In this document: in pieces, positions 63,076 to 64,000 of the stretch | How the letters are laid out: each line of letters begins with the position of its first letter | Numbering within the stretch: position 1 is the first letter of the stretch | Assembly: GCA_036493895.1 (NCBI GenBank) | Contig: DASXOZ010000030.1 | Coordinates: 54,191-118,190, forward strand | Origin: Candidatus Binatia bacterium | GTDB lineage: Bacteria > Desulfobacterota > Binatia > UBA1149 > CAITLU01 | DNA length: 64,000 nucleotides | Direction: 5' to 3' | Position numbers and translations under genes: made by a program | The notes under the pieces: model-generated | What the model saw: only the letters and a program-made list of their open reading frames with translations | Told to the model about the DNA's origin: nothing | Database searches by the model: none

Positions 63076-63426
63076 ACTCCCGCTGTTAAAAATTCCAGTG
63101 GTCTTTCTCGATGGGTTGACAGTACGCCCGGCTGTCTTGTGCAACTGATTGCGGTTGTCTGCTCCGTGGCACTCATGCTCTGGTCCGCTGATGGTTTTCT
63201 TGCTCGACAAACAGGCGATGTAGTCGGAACAGTGGTTGCGTTTCAGACGACCGCCTCCAAGACGATGATTCGGTACGGTGTCACGGTGCGTTTGGACGAT
63301 GGGCAGATGGTCAACGCCTCAAACAATATGGGGGTTGTGACGCCAGTCGGAGGACGGGTCGAATTGTCGGAATGGACAGGCCGATTCTCTGGAGTACGTA
63401 GCTACGGGATAGTCCGTGTGCGTTGA
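63073..63426 (+). CDS. Hypothetical single-pass membrane protein
   Basis: 117 residues from a GTG that overlaps the stop of the upstream remnant (GTGA). One hydrophobic segment (about 21-40, QLIAVVCSVALMLWSADGF) is followed by a beta-rich extracytoplasmic domain (VVGTVVAFQTTASKTMIRYG, MVNASNNMGVVTPVGGRVEL) resembling DUF3592-like folds. Function unknown. A TTG at 63037 would give a longer form. Confidence 0.55.
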   Translation: MTPAVKNSSGLSRWVDSTPGCLVQLIAVVCSVALMLWSADGFLARQTGDVVGTVVAFQTTASKTMIRYGVTVRLDDGQMVNASNNMGVVTPVGGRVELSEWTGRFSGVRSYGIVRVR

Positions 63427-63457
63427 GGTTTTCTTGATCTGCCGACTCTGCCTCAGT

Positions 63458-63670
63458 TCAGCCACCGAGGTCGTCTAGGTCGGGATGCGTTGCGACAACA
63501 ACATCCAACAAGTCGGTCTGAATCTTCCCAATCGCTAGCCCCACGCCTCTTTTGATCTTCTCGTATTCTTCCGGTGAGCAGCGATTCTGAAGCTTGTTTA
63601 GCACTTGCGTCAGTTCCGCAATGGCTTTTAGGGAGTGGTTCCGAATCTGGAGTGCGGATTCTCTATCCAT
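63458..63670 (-). CDS. Small hypothetical helical protein
   Basis: 70 residues from an ATG: a mostly helical, charged protein (LQIRNHSLKAIAELTQVLNKL, EEYEKIKRGVGLAIGKIQTD). No family recognised. It is convergent with the preceding gene. Supported by codon pattern and a complete frame only. Confidence 0.5.
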   Translation of the reverse strand: MDRESALQIRNHSLKAIAELTQVLNKLQNRCSPEEYEKIKRGVGLAIGKIQTDLLDVVVATHPDLDDLGG

Positions 63671-63742
63671 CGTAAAGACCCCTGCGTCGGAGAAAGAGAG
63701 TGACGGACCCCGGATATCGCCGCCAAACTTCCGCCGACGACA

Positions 63743-64000
63743 CTAGCCCGTAATCCAACCAACGACGAAGAAGGCGACGCTGCCGAAAAACAAAACTGCG
63801 AGGCGAGTACGAATCGTGATCGTCGGGAGTATTGCAAAAATGAGCGAAGCGACGATGCCAATGGGAACCGTCATGGCGGGCAGTTGACCGAAATCCCATC
63901 CCCCTGTGATCAGATACGTGATGGGAGGTGCGATCAGGACTCCAAGTCCCCATCCAAACGGAAAGGCCAACATGAGAGCGATGAGAATGGCGATCCATGA
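63743..64000 (-). CDS. Hypothetical membrane protein (5' end outside window)
   Basis: The frame is open to the window edge. The visible 85 residues are strongly hydrophobic, with two to three membrane segments (WIAILIALMLAFPFGWGLGV, PAMTVPIGIVASLIFAILPT, LAVLFFGSVAFFVVGWITG). An internal ATG at 63973 falls within a membrane segment, so the true start is probably further right. Function unknown. Confidence 0.5.
   Translation of the reverse strand, partial: SWIAILIALMLAFPFGWGLGVLIAPPITYLITGGWDFGQLPAMTVPIGIVASLIFAILPTITIRTRLAVLFFGSVAFFVVGWITG

Larger units (their letters stand above)
53622..64000. mobile_element. Integrative genomic island in ssrA (partial, right end outside window)
   Basis: Visible hallmarks: insertion at tmRNA, an adjacent tyrosine integrase and excisionase-like gene, a primase-polymerase/helicase replication gene, a MerR-like regulator, and a clearly lower GC content and different codon use than the rest of the window. 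No capsid, conjugation or relaxase genes are seen, so it could be a phage satellite-like or mobilisable element. Its length is unknown. Confidence 0.8.

Noticed and set aside
62990..64000. Second copy of the tmRNA 3' end (island right junction)
   Set aside because: Searched by eye for TTCGATTCC and CGCCTCCA in the island; no convincing second copy exists inside the window.

Overview
This is a GC-rich chromosomal segment (about 1-53.6 kb) joined at the 3' end of the tmRNA gene to a compositionally different, integrase-bearing island (about 53.6 kb to the right edge). The host looks like a Gram-negative bacterium of the old deltaproteobacterial grade (Desulfobacterota/Binatota/Myxococcota-like). 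The reasons are a complete Tol-Pal cluster, a gap-pgk-tpiA-secG operon, and the gene order rpsB-tsf-pyrH-frr-uppS-cdsA-rseP-tsaB-DUF465-ilvN-ilvC-psd-pssA-leuA. I cannot place it more precisely from sequence alone.

Layout: (1) 81-3601, minus strand: gap-pgk-tpiA-secG, with stop/start overlaps from pgk onward. (2) 3910-8989, plus: tolQ-tolR-tolA-tolB-pal-cpoB, the envelope-constriction machine. (3) 9102-12841: ribF, rluD, rho. (4) 13106-19756: translation, lipid-carrier and envelope genes rpsB, tsf, pyrH, frr, uppS, cdsA, rseP, tsaB. (5) 19897-25350: a DUF465 gene, ilvN, ilvC, psd, pssA and leuA. leuA has its own promoter, a leucine-rich leader peptide and an attenuator-like hairpin. (6) 25413-33911: truA, rarA, a flippase-like membrane protein, gpmA, tRNA-Ala, mtnA, a SPOR protein and nagZ. 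(7) 34178-37837: a deoxynucleoside kinase, the pantothenate genes panB-panC-panD, and smpB. (8) 37889-53110: single-gene accessory units (sensor kinase, phosphatase, aldehyde dehydrogenase plus DUF779, patatin, glycosyltransferase, OxyR with a peroxiredoxin-glutaredoxin fusion, a papain-fold pseudopeptidase, a secreted hydrolase). These are interspersed with minisatellites and REP-like GGGTCAGGCACC elements. (9) tmRNA at 53267-53621. (10) The island: tyrosine recombinase, excisionase-like protein, a long stretch without convincing genes, a primase-polymerase/helicase replication protein, a MerR-like regulator, a CPBP-family membrane protein, and small secreted or membrane proteins. Its right end lies beyond the window.

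Most notable observations: an apparently leaderless leu attenuator; a papain-like protein whose catalytic Cys and His are Ser and Gln; a 12-unit, roughly 45-bp repeat array; three hairpin-forming 23-bp repeats before pal; a dispersed palindromic repeat family, one copy of which supplies the C-terminus and stop codon of a glycosyltransferase; absence of dxr and ilvB from otherwise standard synteny; and a possible -1 frameshift on an A8 tract in the island. All assignments rest on reading motifs and gene order; no database search was run.
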